From positions 1 to 64,000 of the forward strand of contig NZ_JBQKGG010000006.1 of the NCBI RefSeq assembly GCF_052118925.1: a DNA stretch of 64,000 nucleotides. The letters are read 5' to 3'. Under the pieces are notes generated by a model. The model worked only from the letters and a program-made list of their open reading frames with translations, was not told the origin of the DNA and ran no database searches. Below, one piece after another: positions 49,877 to 58,230 of the stretch. How positions within the stretch are numbered: the first letter of the stretch is position 1; each line of letters starts with the position of its first letter. The stretch comes from Lientehia sp934351765. GTDB lineage: Bacteria; Bacillota; Clostridia; Lachnospirales; Lachnospiraceae. Position numbers and translations under genes: made by a program.

Positions 49877-50875
49877 TTATTTCTCCTCCTTTGCAGTCTT
49901 CTTTGCGGACACCTTTCCCTTCTTGTTCGGAATCAGAGAAACAAGTCCCTTAGGCAGGAATAATACGATAACAACTACCAGGACGCCATAGATGAACATA
50001 TTCAGACCACTCATCTGGTTGAACAGTGCTCTTGCATACTGGTTGATGAACGTCATAATGAATGCACCGAGTACAGGTCCCCAGATGGTTCCGATACCGC
50101 CCATTACTACGACCAGAACGATCAGCATGGAGTTGGAAAGAGGAAGCAGGGACAGAGGATCGATGTACTGAATGTACTGTGCATATAAAGCGCCTGCAAT
50201 ACCAACAATTGCTGCGGAGATCATATACGCACGGCGCTTATATACGGTGGAGTTTACGCCGGCACTCTCTGCAGAATCCTGATTTGCCTTGATTGCTCTC
50301 AGATAATAACCGAACTTGGTACGCTCGATCACACGGCTGATGCATACGAAGATTAACAGGAATACAAGCAGGATATAGTAGTAAGGCACACGGTTGTTAA
50401 ACTGAAGAGTATACCAGGGGCTCATGCTCTTCTCTAAGTAGCTGACACCGGTTGCACCACCGATCAGATTCCAGTTTGTAAAGATGATTCTTACACACTC
50501 TACGATTGCCATGGTCGAAATTGCAAAATAGTGACCACGCAGACGAAGAAGCGGATAACCAAGGATAAACGCAAGCACTGCGCAGACAGCTGCTGCAACA
50601 AACATAGAAATCCAGGGTGTAATGTGCCACCACTTTAACATCAGAGCACTGATATAAGCGCCGATTGCATAGAACATAGCATGTCCGTTAGATACCTGTC
50701 CGGCATATCCGCCAAGGACATTCCAGCCGATTCCCATGATAGACCAGATTACAGCCAGGCATAAGGTACTGGTGAAGAATTCTCCGCGGAGCACTGCCGG
50801 GATCAGGCAAAGCACCAGCATAATAATGGCCGTACGGGTCAGAAAGCTTTTTTCGTTTTTCAGTAAAGTTTTCAT
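49877..50875 (-). CDS. livM: Branched-chain amino acid type ABC permease LivM
   Basis: A 332-residue permease with about ten hydrophobic helices. Conserved: GLMVLGGYAGQVSNGHAMFY-like GYAGQVSNGHAMFYAIGAY and the cytoplasmic loop FGYYLRAIKANQDSAESAGV, then RRAYMISAAIVGIAGALYAQY. Two ATGs compete (50881 and 50875); 50875 is preceded by GGAGG at eight bases. Together with LivH it forms the membrane channel of the importer. Confidence 0.92.
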   Translation of the reverse strand: MKTLLKNEKSFLTRTAIIMLVLCLIPAVLRGEFFTSTLCLAVIWSIMGIGWNVLGGYAGQVSNGHAMFYAIGAYISALMLKWWHITPWISMFVAAAVCAVLAFILGYPLLRLRGHYFAISTMAIVECVRIIFTNWNLIGGATGVSYLEKSMSPWYTLQFNNRVPYYYILLVFLLIFVCISRVIERTKFGYYLRAIKANQDSAESAGVNSTVYKRRAYMISAAIVGIAGALYAQYIQYIDPLSLLPLSNSMLIVLVVVMGGIGTIWGPVLGAFIMTFINQYARALFNQMSGLNMFIYGVLVVVIVLFLPKGLVSLIPNKKGKVSAKKTAKEEK

Positions 50876-50880
50876 CTGCA

Positions 50881-51732
50881 TTACCTCCCAAATAATCCCT
50901 TAGGCCTAAATGTAACGATTAACAGGAAAATCACACTGACTGCCAGGTATTTAAATGATACACTCAGATAGGTACCTGCAAACAGATCGACAACACCCAT
51001 GATCAGACCGCCGACAAATGCGCCGCCAATGCTTCCGAAACCACCAAGGCAAACTGCAATGAAACCGAAGATCATGAAGTTGGTACCAATGCTGGGCTGG
51101 AAGTAGTAGTAATACGTCATTGCACAGCCGCAGGCACCTGCGATTGCTGCGGAAATACCAAATGCTACCATGTAAGCAGTCTCGGTGTTAATACCAACGA
51201 GTCCGGCTGCTTCCTTATCCATGGAAGTTGCACGGATACCTTTTCCGAGTTTCGTTTTATTCATAAACCAAAATAACAAAACTGTTACAATGAGTGATGT
51301 GCATAACAGGAATAATTTTTCACGGCTTACCGTGATTCCGAGGAAATCAAAGCTTCCGGAAAAAATCTTGTTTGTGATACTCTTTGTCTGGCCGCCTGCA
51401 AGCAGGATCATTCCGTTTGTCAGAACCATACCAAGACCAAAAGTAACAAGTCTCTGAGAAAGAACCGGCCCTTTCAACGCACGTGCGATCAGGGTCTTAT
51501 AGATCAGGACTCCAAACAGGAACATAAATACAACTACAAAAGGCATTGCAGCCAGAGGATCTACTCCCAGTGATTTTGTAATAAAGAAGGTGAGATACAT
51601 GGCCACCATCATAAACTCACCCTGCGAAAAGCTAAGGATATTCATAACGCCCCATACCAGAGCGATACCCATTGCATACAGGGCATAAATGGTTCCCATC
51701 GTCAAGCCCTCATACAGTACCTGCAGAAACAT
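50881..51732 (-). CDS. livH: Branched-chain amino acid type ABC permease LivH
   Basis: A 283-residue permease of the LivH class with about eight hydrophobic helices; GTIYALYAMGIALVWGVMNI and SFSQGEFMMVAMYL at the N-terminus, KGIRATSMDKEAAGLVGINT in the cytoplasmic loop, and GGFGSIGGAFVGGLIMGV near the end are the family hallmarks. ATG 51732 follows AAAGGATGG; the frame extends 14 codons further. A strong hairpin precedes it after livK. Confidence 0.92.
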   Translation of the reverse strand: MFLQVLYEGLTMGTIYALYAMGIALVWGVMNILSFSQGEFMMVAMYLTFFITKSLGVDPLAAMPFVVVFMFLFGVLIYKTLIARALKGPVLSQRLVTFGLGMVLTNGMILLAGGQTKSITNKIFSGSFDFLGITVSREKLFLLCTSLIVTVLLFWFMNKTKLGKGIRATSMDKEAAGLVGINTETAYMVAFGISAAIAGACGCAMTYYYYFQPSIGTNFMIFGFIAVCLGGFGSIGGAFVGGLIMGVVDLFAGTYLSVSFKYLAVSVIFLLIVTFRPKGLFGR

Positions 51733-51774
51733 AAGCAGCCCATCCTTTCCAATTTCATCCGTCTTTTGATGCAA

Positions 51775-51831
51775 AACAGGCAGAAGGGCCGCTAATATAC
51801 CATTCTATATCACTATCCGCTTCTGCCTGTT
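51775..51831 (-). terminator. Intercistronic stem-loop between livK and livH
   Basis: A perfect 12-base inverted repeat (51775-51786 with 51820-51831, AACAGGCAGAAG and complement) followed on the minus strand by TTTTGC. Such partial terminators allow a binding-protein gene to be expressed more strongly than the downstream permease and ATPase genes. Confidence 0.65.
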
Positions 51832-51868
51832 GAATTATTTTACACCGTTATTTCAATAACTGCTGTTA

Positions 51869-53203
51869 CTATCTTTCGTTCCAGCCCTTTGCAGGGTAAA
51901 CGATATCTGCACTGGCCTGAGAATCAGGATATACAGTAATCAGAGAGCCGCCCATGTACTGAAGAACGATAGCTCTGCCGTATTCGTTCTGGCCTGCGCC
52001 GGAGTATACATAGCCTTCAAGACCGAAAGGATCTTCATCGGGCTTAACATCTACGCCTTCTTCCATAACCTTACGGATCTCAGCGCCATCAGTAGAACCA
52101 GCCTGGTTAGCTGCAACTGCGATTACAATACCATCCCATACAGATGTAAGCGTATCACCAATCAGAGTCAGACCAGTTTTCTCCTTGAACATGTCAACCA
52201 GCTGTCTGGACGCATCGTTGTCCATATCAGAGTTCCATCTGGAAGTTGTTAATACATAGTCAGAATTTTCACCAAGGTTCAGTGCGAAATCGGAAGCCAT
52301 GAAGCCGCCTCTCTGTCCGAACAGCATCTTGGGGAAGTAGTTCTGGGTTTTATACTCATTCATGAACAGAAGCGCATCTGCTGCGTAAGAACTCATCATA
52401 ACAACATCCGCATCAGCAGCCTTAACCCTCATAACCTCAGAGGTTACATTGGTTGCGTCCTTGTTATAGGAGATGTTTTCAACGACCTCATAACCATGCT
52501 TTTCTGCTACAGATTTTTCTACATTTGCAATGTTGGTACCGAACTCAGAGTCCTCAGATACAAGGCAGATGGTCTTAATGTCTGTGGTACCCTTTTTGTT
52601 CAGGGAATCCAGGTAGTTGAAAGACTCTTCGATAAAGAGGTCATCACCAGGGAAGCTTCTTCCGAAGTATTCATAGTTTGCTTCGAGCAGAGACATGGAG
52701 GTACCCTCGGAGATAACCGGTACGCCGTATTTTTCAGCAACTACCATAACGGTCTTTGTTGTTGCGGAAGAGAAGTTGCCACAAATACCAATAACGCCTT
52801 CCTCCGTGATCAGACGCTCCGCTTCGCTCTGTGCGATCTCGGTTGTACTCTGGTCACCAACAACAAATTCGATCTTCTTGCCTCCTAAGTTTGGAAGACC
52901 TTCGTCTGATGCGAAAGGAAGATTTAAATCATCATGCTTGTTGTTAATAACATCTTCAAAAATTTCTGCCAGTGCCTGACATTCTTCACCACACTGTACG
53001 CCAGAACCGGTAAAGGAAACCATCAGGCCAATCTTAACCGTATCCCCACTTGCCTTGTCATCGGTTGTACCAGCAGCCTTTGTTCCCTCAGTTGCTGCCT
53101 TCGTTCCCTCAGCCGCCTTTGTTCCTCCGGTCTCGCTTCCGCCACAGGCTGCTAACGAAAAAATCATTGCTGCGGATAAAACAATCGATAAAAACTTCTT
53201 CAT
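51869..53203 (-). CDS. livK: Periplasmic-type binding lipoprotein LivK-like
   Basis: A 444-residue Peripla_BP_6 protein. Signal peptide with lipobox (SLAACGG; Cys at about 20), a Gly/Thr/Lys-rich linker of about 35 residues, then VKIGLMVSFTGSGVQCGEEC and the rest of the two-lobed fold. It should bind the operon's substrate outside the membrane for LivHMGF. The closest class imports branched-chain amino acids, but the rest of the operon (aldolase, dehydrogenases, lyase-type genes) argues for another carboxylic compound. GGGAGG precedes the ATG. Confidence 0.92.
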   Translation of the reverse strand: MKKFLSIVLSAAMIFSLAACGGSETGGTKAAEGTKAATEGTKAAGTTDDKASGDTVKIGLMVSFTGSGVQCGEECQALAEIFEDVINNKHDDLNLPFASDEGLPNLGGKKIEFVVGDQSTTEIAQSEAERLITEEGVIGICGNFSSATTKTVMVVAEKYGVPVISEGTSMSLLEANYEYFGRSFPGDDLFIEESFNYLDSLNKKGTTDIKTICLVSEDSEFGTNIANVEKSVAEKHGYEVVENISYNKDATNVTSEVMRVKAADADVVMMSSYAADALLFMNEYKTQNYFPKMLFGQRGGFMASDFALNLGENSDYVLTTSRWNSDMDNDASRQLVDMFKEKTGLTLIGDTLTSVWDGIVIAVAANQAGSTDGAEIRKVMEEGVDVKPDEDPFGLEGYVYSGAGQNEYGRAIVLQYMGGSLITVYPDSQASADIVYPAKGWNER

Positions 53204-53331
53204 ATAATACCTCCCTGTATGTAGTTAAGTGCTTCTGCCCTCCCACCCCCCTTGATTGGAGGACAGATAACACTTAAACAGCAGTAACAGTACACATTGT
53301 TTGCTGTACTATGTGAATGTCGGGTTTTGGC

Positions 53332-54618
53332 TTATAATGCTGCGATCTCAGCAGAAGCCTTAAGGAATTTGTCAACCTCTTCCTTGGAATTGCAGTGGAT
53401 CGGAGATACACGAATCACACCGTCCAGTCCAAAGGACTCAACAATTCTCTTGGAATAATGGCTGGGAGACTTACGCTCAAATACATAAATACCACGTTTT
53501 ACATATTCCTTTACTGCAGACGTTACGTCCATATTGTCAAAGGTGATCGGTAAAATGAAATCTCTCTGTGTCAGATTCGGATTATCACACTGTACCGTCA
53601 GACCCTTGATCGCACGAAGTCCGGGAAGCTCGTCTGTTCCCTCCAGTGCACGGTTCAGAAGCGCACGCTCATGGAGCTCGATTCTGTTCATGCCTTCTTC
53701 GAAAAGCTCTCTGCGGTTATCGCTTTCCAGATACTGAGAACCAAGCCAGCATACATAGTCAACGATTGCGCTCCAGTTAGCAAACAGATGAGGAGCGGTA
53801 GAACCAAGCTCCCACTGAGCTTCCGGATAACACAGGATTCTGTTATGAGGCAGTACCGCACATCTGTCGGATACCCAGCCGATACCTGAACCACGAAGAC
53901 CGAAGAATTTATAGGGTGCAAAATCCATTGCGTCGATCCCCAGCTCTTCTACGTTAACTGCTGCGTGAGGAATATGCTGAACCGCATCTACAACAATGTA
54001 CAGGTCGGGCTTGATTGCTCTTGCAGCCTTTACGAAAGCAGGAATATCATTGATCGCTCCTGTAATGTTGCAGGAATACATACAGCTTAACAGAACTGTA
54101 TCTTTATCTACGAGACGTTCCACTTCGGAAACATCGATACCGCCGGTCGCAGGATTACTCTGCATTACTCGAAGCTCCAGTCCATAGCGCTCTGCATAGT
54201 ACTGAACCGAGTCAAACCCTGAAGGATGCTCCAGACAGGAAACAACCATATTCTTTCCGGGAACACCAGCTACGATTGCACCAATAATATTAAACATGGT
54301 CTGGGATGCGGAAAGCATTGTAATAATGGAACCTTTCTCTGTTCCGAAGATTGTCCGCAGATCCTTATAACCCTGTTCTACATATGTACCCTGAATATCT
54401 GCCTGCTTCTGGTGTCGGCCAGGACAGTCGGGATGGGTGTCGACCTTGACACTCTCTGCACAAGCCTTTAATCTCAGAGAACCACCGGAGTTTTCAAAGA
54501 AAACTCTTTCACCATAGCTATCGCTGTCAATGTTGCAGAAACGATCTCTGACCTGCTTCTGAATCTCGTCAGAAAACATCAGTCCCTGAGGATAATCGTT
54601 AGGATTGATTACTCCCAT
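53332..54618 (-). CDS. Class V aminotransferase (cysteine desulfurase-like)
   Basis: A 428-residue fold-type I PLP enzyme of class V. The Schiff-base Lys lies in MDFAPYKFFGLRGSGIGWV, the Asp-x-x-Gln-x-x-x-H region is VVDAVQHIPHAAV, and NSGGSLR is at the N-terminus. The set of residues is that of SufS/NifS, kynureninase-like and isopenicillin-N-epimerase-like proteins. In this setting it more probably transaminates, eliminates or racemises an amino acid from the imported compound than supplies sulfur. It lies 12 bases after the M29-like gene. GGAGGCTGGAG precedes the ATG. Confidence 0.85.
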   Translation of the reverse strand: MGVINPNDYPQGLMFSDEIQKQVRDRFCNIDSDSYGERVFFENSGGSLRLKACAESVKVDTHPDCPGRHQKQADIQGTYVEQGYKDLRTIFGTEKGSIITMLSASQTMFNIIGAIVAGVPGKNMVVSCLEHPSGFDSVQYYAERYGLELRVMQSNPATGGIDVSEVERLVDKDTVLLSCMYSCNITGAINDIPAFVKAARAIKPDLYIVVDAVQHIPHAAVNVEELGIDAMDFAPYKFFGLRGSGIGWVSDRCAVLPHNRILCYPEAQWELGSTAPHLFANWSAIVDYVCWLGSQYLESDNRRELFEEGMNRIELHERALLNRALEGTDELPGLRAIKGLTVQCDNPNLTQRDFILPITFDNMDVTSAVKEYVKRGIYVFERKSPSHYSKRIVESFGLDGVIRVSPIHCNSKEEVDKFLKASAEIAAL

Positions 54619-54630
54619 AACTCCAGCCTC

Positions 54631-55668
54631 CTATTTTTTGTCGGGATCCATTACAGTCCCTTTAATAAACTCGTCTGCCAGCTTGCCATCCTTCAGAATC
54701 ACCTTGCCGTCTACTGTCAAAGTAGGATTTCTGAATACACAGTCTAAGTGAGATGCACAGGTATTTGCCCCTGTGTAATCAGCAGGTGCATAGCTTCCGC
54801 AGAAACCACGGTCATCACCAACGCCGAAATGTACTGTGCCGTAGCATCCTTCGTCTTCAAGCATTCTGCCGGTTAACTCGCAAGCGGGGTTCATTCCGAT
54901 TCCGATCTCACCAACATGATATTGCTCACCATTCTTATATGTTGCCTTCAGGTCTTCCAGAATCTTTGCAAAGATGTCTGCCTGCTCGCCGCCGGAGATC
55001 TTTACGATCTTGCTTCCCTTAATATCAAAGCGAATCGGCTCTTTGATCAGGCCCAAAAGCGGATGAGGGATGGATCCATCAATGTAGGCCACGCCTTCCA
55101 TGGTTCCGACATTTGCGCCGATTGCACATTCAATGTCGGGCGGGGAAGAGGACTGACCAGGAACAATGCTTCTTCCGTACTGAGGAAGGTTCTTTCTTCC
55201 TGTGATGTCTGCCGTGATGTGTGTGCCTAGAGGCGTTGTGATTTCAACAGTCTTTCCTACATACTTCTCAGCAACACGGTCCATAACTTCACCAAGTCCT
55301 TCAAAGTCTGCATAAAGTCCGCCGCTCTCCAGCATTCTTGCATCGTAGTCCGAACAGTTCAGGTCACGTGCTCCGTTTGCGCATGCATTTCTCTTCGCAT
55401 CGGTAGAGGAAATAGAGAATGTGGTAGGACGGAAGATGACATCTGCTGCCATCATAGCTGCTGCAACCAGTGCTGTCGGCTCCTGACCATGAGTTGTCTG
55501 AGTCGGCATCATGATCATACTTCTTTCCGGATAATCTTCCGCAGCATCCCATAATGCCTGAGCAATCGGGAGTGCATCCGGGTCAGTGATAATCAGGATC
55601 TTTTCATCCTTCTTACACTGAGCGCAGACATCGAGAAGTGTCTGCATGGATTTGTAGATCTTTCCCAT
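54631..55668 (-). CDS. M29 aminopeptidase/NicX-type metalloenzyme
   Basis: A 345-residue protein related to family M29 aminopeptidases and to 2,5-dihydroxypyridine 5,6-dioxygenase (NicX). Metal-site candidates are the conserved Glu in EIGIGMNPACELTGRMLEDE, the His in GTVHFGVGDDRGF and the HLDCVF at the end (His-x-Asp); ANVGTMEGVAYIDGS is another family stretch. It could hydrolyse an amide or cleave a ring. AGGAG precedes the ATG. The spacing to neighbours is short, so it is part of the operon. Confidence 0.75.
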   Translation of the reverse strand: MGKIYKSMQTLLDVCAQCKKDEKILIITDPDALPIAQALWDAAEDYPERSMIMMPTQTTHGQEPTALVAAAMMAADVIFRPTTFSISSTDAKRNACANGARDLNCSDYDARMLESGGLYADFEGLGEVMDRVAEKYVGKTVEITTPLGTHITADITGRKNLPQYGRSIVPGQSSSPPDIECAIGANVGTMEGVAYIDGSIPHPLLGLIKEPIRFDIKGSKIVKISGGEQADIFAKILEDLKATYKNGEQYHVGEIGIGMNPACELTGRMLEDEGCYGTVHFGVGDDRGFCGSYAPADYTGANTCASHLDCVFRNPTLTVDGKVILKDGKLADEFIKGTVMDPDKK

Positions 55669-55743
55669 AAGTTTTACTCCTTTACATTTTTTATAGTGAT
55701 CGCCGGGCAGGTTCTGTCCGGCTGGACTATACTGCCTTATTGT

Positions 55744-56649
55744 TTAAAGTCCAAAGTATTCATATACATTCTTCTTGGACTTTTCAACAGACTCCGGTGA
55801 AGGCTTGAAGCCGAAACAGAATTCAAAGATTTCTGCCAGCTGGCCGATCATCATGTCCACGCCGTAAATCATTTTGTGACCATTTTCTTTTGCTTTGGCA
55901 GCAAACTTCGTCATCGGAGGATTTACGATATTCTCCATTACAACTGCTTCCGGTTTTAATTTATCCAGGAAGCCGAGATATTCATAATCTGCAGGGAATC
56001 CGAAAAGTCCCTGAGGCGTTGCCTGCATTAAGAAGTCGCATCTGGAAGCTGCAAGGTCAAGGTTCTCATTGGTATAAGGAAGATACTCGATCTCCATCTG
56101 CGTGTGCTCATGAACCACATCGATCAGATGCTTTGCTCTCGCTTCCGTCCGGTTGATCAGAGTTACCTTCTTGGCCCCATGTTCAGCCATTGCAAGAAGA
56201 ATAACACCAACAATGCTTCCGGCGCCGATGATCGCTACATCCATGCCCTTCACATCTACACCGGCATTGACGATAGCTGCCATATTGCCTTTGCCGTCAA
56301 AACCGGCTCCATGAAGCTTTCCATCTGATTCAACCTTTACTGCATTCACAGAATTGAAGATTCTGGAGTGTTCATCAACAATATCAAGATAAGGGATGAT
56401 TGCTGCTTTATGTGGCATTGTAATTGTGAAATGTCTCATTCCCAGTGTCTTGAATGCTTTTACGAAGTCCTCCAGACCGCCCTCCGGAATTTCCACCGGC
56501 CACATGATCTCATCGATTCCATTTCCCTCGAATAAGGGATTGTAACCGTAGGATCCGCTGCTCTGGCCCATCGGACATCCAATCATGGGAAACAGCTTTG
56601 TGTTCATGGTGAAACTCAGGTGCTTGTCCACATCAATATTCATTGCCAT
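55744..56649 (-). CDS. Shikimate dehydrogenase-like oxidoreductase, first gene of the catabolic operon
   Basis: A 301-residue protein of the shikimate/quinate dehydrogenase family. The N-terminal substrate domain has LFPMIGCPMGQSSGSYGYNP and TITMPHKAAIIPYLD (the TxPxK-type Lys region), and the Rossmann motif is VAIIGAGSIVGVILLAM with the family's NRT pocket (INRTEARAKHL); MIYGVDMMIGQLAEIFEF closes the fold. The Ser-x-Ser of true AroE (SxSPxLH) is altered to SSGSYGY, so the substrate is probably not shikimate. ATG 56649 lies seven bases after AAGGAGGG; an upstream ATG (56655) is too close. Confidence 0.88.
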   Translation of the reverse strand: MAMNIDVDKHLSFTMNTKLFPMIGCPMGQSSGSYGYNPLFEGNGIDEIMWPVEIPEGGLEDFVKAFKTLGMRHFTITMPHKAAIIPYLDIVDEHSRIFNSVNAVKVESDGKLHGAGFDGKGNMAAIVNAGVDVKGMDVAIIGAGSIVGVILLAMAEHGAKKVTLINRTEARAKHLIDVVHEHTQMEIEYLPYTNENLDLAASRCDFLMQATPQGLFGFPADYEYLGFLDKLKPEAVVMENIVNPPMTKFAAKAKENGHKMIYGVDMMIGQLAEIFEFCFGFKPSPESVEKSKKNVYEYFGL

Positions 56650-56668
56650 ACACATACCCTCCTTTTTA

Positions 56669-56682
56669 TAAACCCGTGTTTA
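56669..56682. promoter_or_regulatory. LacI-type operator O1
   Basis: TAAACCCGTGTTTA, a near-palindrome, partly overlaps the -10 box of the operon promoter. It matches two further copies in the intergenic region. Confidence 0.85.
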
Positions 56683-56707
56683 TATCTTTTGAAAAATTAA
56701 AATGACA
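56679..56707 (-). promoter_or_regulatory. Promoter of the catabolic operon
   Basis: -10 TATAAA (56684-56679) and -35 TGTCAT (56707-56702), spacer 17 bases, on the minus strand. The start point would be near 56672, about 20 bases before the first ATG. Operator O1 (56669-56682) overlaps the -10 box, so repression by steric block is expected. Confidence 0.75.
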
Positions 56708-56758
56708 CGCTGGATTTCCTTTCTGCTTCTTTGCATCCTTCCGTTATTTTCATTTTTA

Positions 56759-56772
56759 TTTACCCGTGTTTA
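56759..56772. promoter_or_regulatory. LacI-type operator O2
   Basis: TTTACCCGTGTTTA, 90 bases from O1; the distance would allow DNA looping by a tetrameric repressor. Confidence 0.8.
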
Positions 56773-56933
56773 GTTTATGTCTTAGTTTTACCATGTGTCT
56801 CGGTTTATGTCAATGTTTCTTTTGCTATTTTTTTATTTTTCACATATATTACAGTTTTATATTTATTTTTTTATGCAATCAGTACAAATTTCTGTTCTTC
56901 TAAACTTTTTACTATTTATACATTGTATCCTGT

Positions 56934-56961
56934 GGACTTTATCTTCAAATCATGCTATACT
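56934..56961 (+). promoter_or_regulatory. Candidate promoter of the LacI regulator
   Basis: TGGACT and TATACT with a 17-base spacer, about 37 bases upstream of operator O3. The -35 match is only moderate. The rest of the 56773-56933 gap is very AT-rich and shows nothing else. Confidence 0.5.
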
Positions 56962-56997
56962 TTATCCAGCTTGATTATACGTGACAGCTTAGATTTA

Positions 56998-57011
56998 TAA
57001 ATACGTGTTTA
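56998..57011. promoter_or_regulatory. LacI-type operator O3
   Basis: TAAATACGTGTTTA, third copy, just before the regulator gene, suggesting autoregulation. Confidence 0.8.
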
Positions 57012-57048
57012 TGTCTGGTGTGTAAACAAGAAATCCGAGGTCGACAAT

Positions 57049-58086
57049 ATGGTAACAAGAAATGATGTTGCAAAGCTTGCAAAAGTTTCCCCCGCGGTTG
57101 TTTCCTATGTAATCAACAACTCTAACTATGTCAGTGCCGAGAAACGGAAGGCAGTTCTTGCCGCCATCGAGGAGCTGAATTATATTCCCAATCAGAATGC
57201 GAAGAACCTGCGGCAGGGAAAAACTCATATGATCGCTGTAATTCGCGGATCTTCCCTGAACGATATGTTCAATGACCTTCTTTTTTATCTGGAGTCTCTG
57301 GCCAATGAGCTTGGTTATCATATCGCTCTAATTACCGTTTCCAAAACGGAATCCTTTTATGCAACGGATGCGTTTATCAGCAGCCTGATCAGTCGGCATT
57401 ATGATGCGATCTTCGTTGCAAACAGTTCCTTGACAGAAGAGCAGATCAACCTGCTGGTCAAAAGCGGAACCAAGGTTCTTCTTTATGTCACACATGATTA
57501 TACCTTGTTAAATCCTTCTGTCAGTCAGATTATTCCTCACTACCGCCAGGCAGTCAGGGAGGCCATCGGCCGGCTGATTCATCTGGGGCACAAACGGATC
57601 GCTCTGCTTCCCAACCTGGCATATCCTATGAGCCAGCATACTTTGACCAACCACCGTTTTGCCGGCTATATGGATGCTTTTACCGAAAACCATCTGCCGT
57701 TGAACATGCAGTATGTTCCTGCCTCCTGCTCCAGCCTGTCTCAGATACCCCAGTGGATTGATCGTATGTTTGGCTCAAAAAATCCCATTGCGCCACCCAC
57801 AGCGATCTGTGCCGATGAGCCAATTGTTGTTGCAAGTGCGCTGAAAAAGCTCACTTCTATGGGATATCGAGTTCCTGAAGATGTTTCCCTGCTCTGTTTC
57901 AGCAATTCCACACTAGTCACTCTGCTGACCCCGGAGCTTACCTCCATCGGATTTGATCCGCATCAGTTTGCACAGCTGTCTCTGGATATGCTGATCGAAC
58001 TGATCGAAGGAAAGCCAAGCCGTACCGAAATCGTTGAATTAAATTATTATGAACGGGAAAGCACCGGACCTGTGCCGAAAGAATAA
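57049..58086 (+). CDS. LacI-family transcriptional regulator of the catabolic operon
   Basis: A 345-residue LacI/GalR regulator. The N-terminal HTH and hinge (RNDVAKLAKVSPAVVSYVIN through NYIPNQNAKNLRQGK) is followed by a Peripla_BP-type ligand domain (MIAVIRGSS...RFAGYMDAFTE...LTSIGFDPHQFAQLSLDMLIELIEG). It is divergent from the catabolic operon and three near-identical palindromes lie between them, so it presumably represses both until the substrate binds. GAGGT lies upstream of the ATG. A strong terminator follows. Confidence 0.93.
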   Translation: MVTRNDVAKLAKVSPAVVSYVINNSNYVSAEKRKAVLAAIEELNYIPNQNAKNLRQGKTHMIAVIRGSSLNDMFNDLLFYLESLANELGYHIALITVSKTESFYATDAFISSLISRHYDAIFVANSSLTEEQINLLVKSGTKVLLYVTHDYTLLNPSVSQIIPHYRQAVREAIGRLIHLGHKRIALLPNLAYPMSQHTLTNHRFAGYMDAFTENHLPLNMQYVPASCSSLSQIPQWIDRMFGSKNPIAPPTAICADEPIVVASALKKLTSMGYRVPEDVSLLCFSNSTLVTLLTPELTSIGFDPHQFAQLSLDMLIELIEGKPSRTEIVELNYYERESTGPVPKE

Positions 58087-58126
58087 CTCATGCATATATT
58101 TCTATATTTCTATTTTTCCATTACCC

Positions 58127-58168
58127 AAACAGGAGCCGGGCTTATGATTGCCTGGCTCCTGTTTCTCT
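58127..58168 (+). terminator. Terminator of the LacI regulator
   Basis: AAACAGGAGCCGGG (58127-58140) pairs with CCTGGCTCCTGTTT (58151-58164), followed by CTCTC; long GC-rich stem with T-rich tail. Likely bidirectional with the convergent ABC genes. Confidence 0.75.
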
Positions 58169-58230
58169 CATGGATTGCTTCTTATTGTTTGTTGTCTGTA
58201 TGCTGTTTTTCTGTATCCACACACTTCTGA

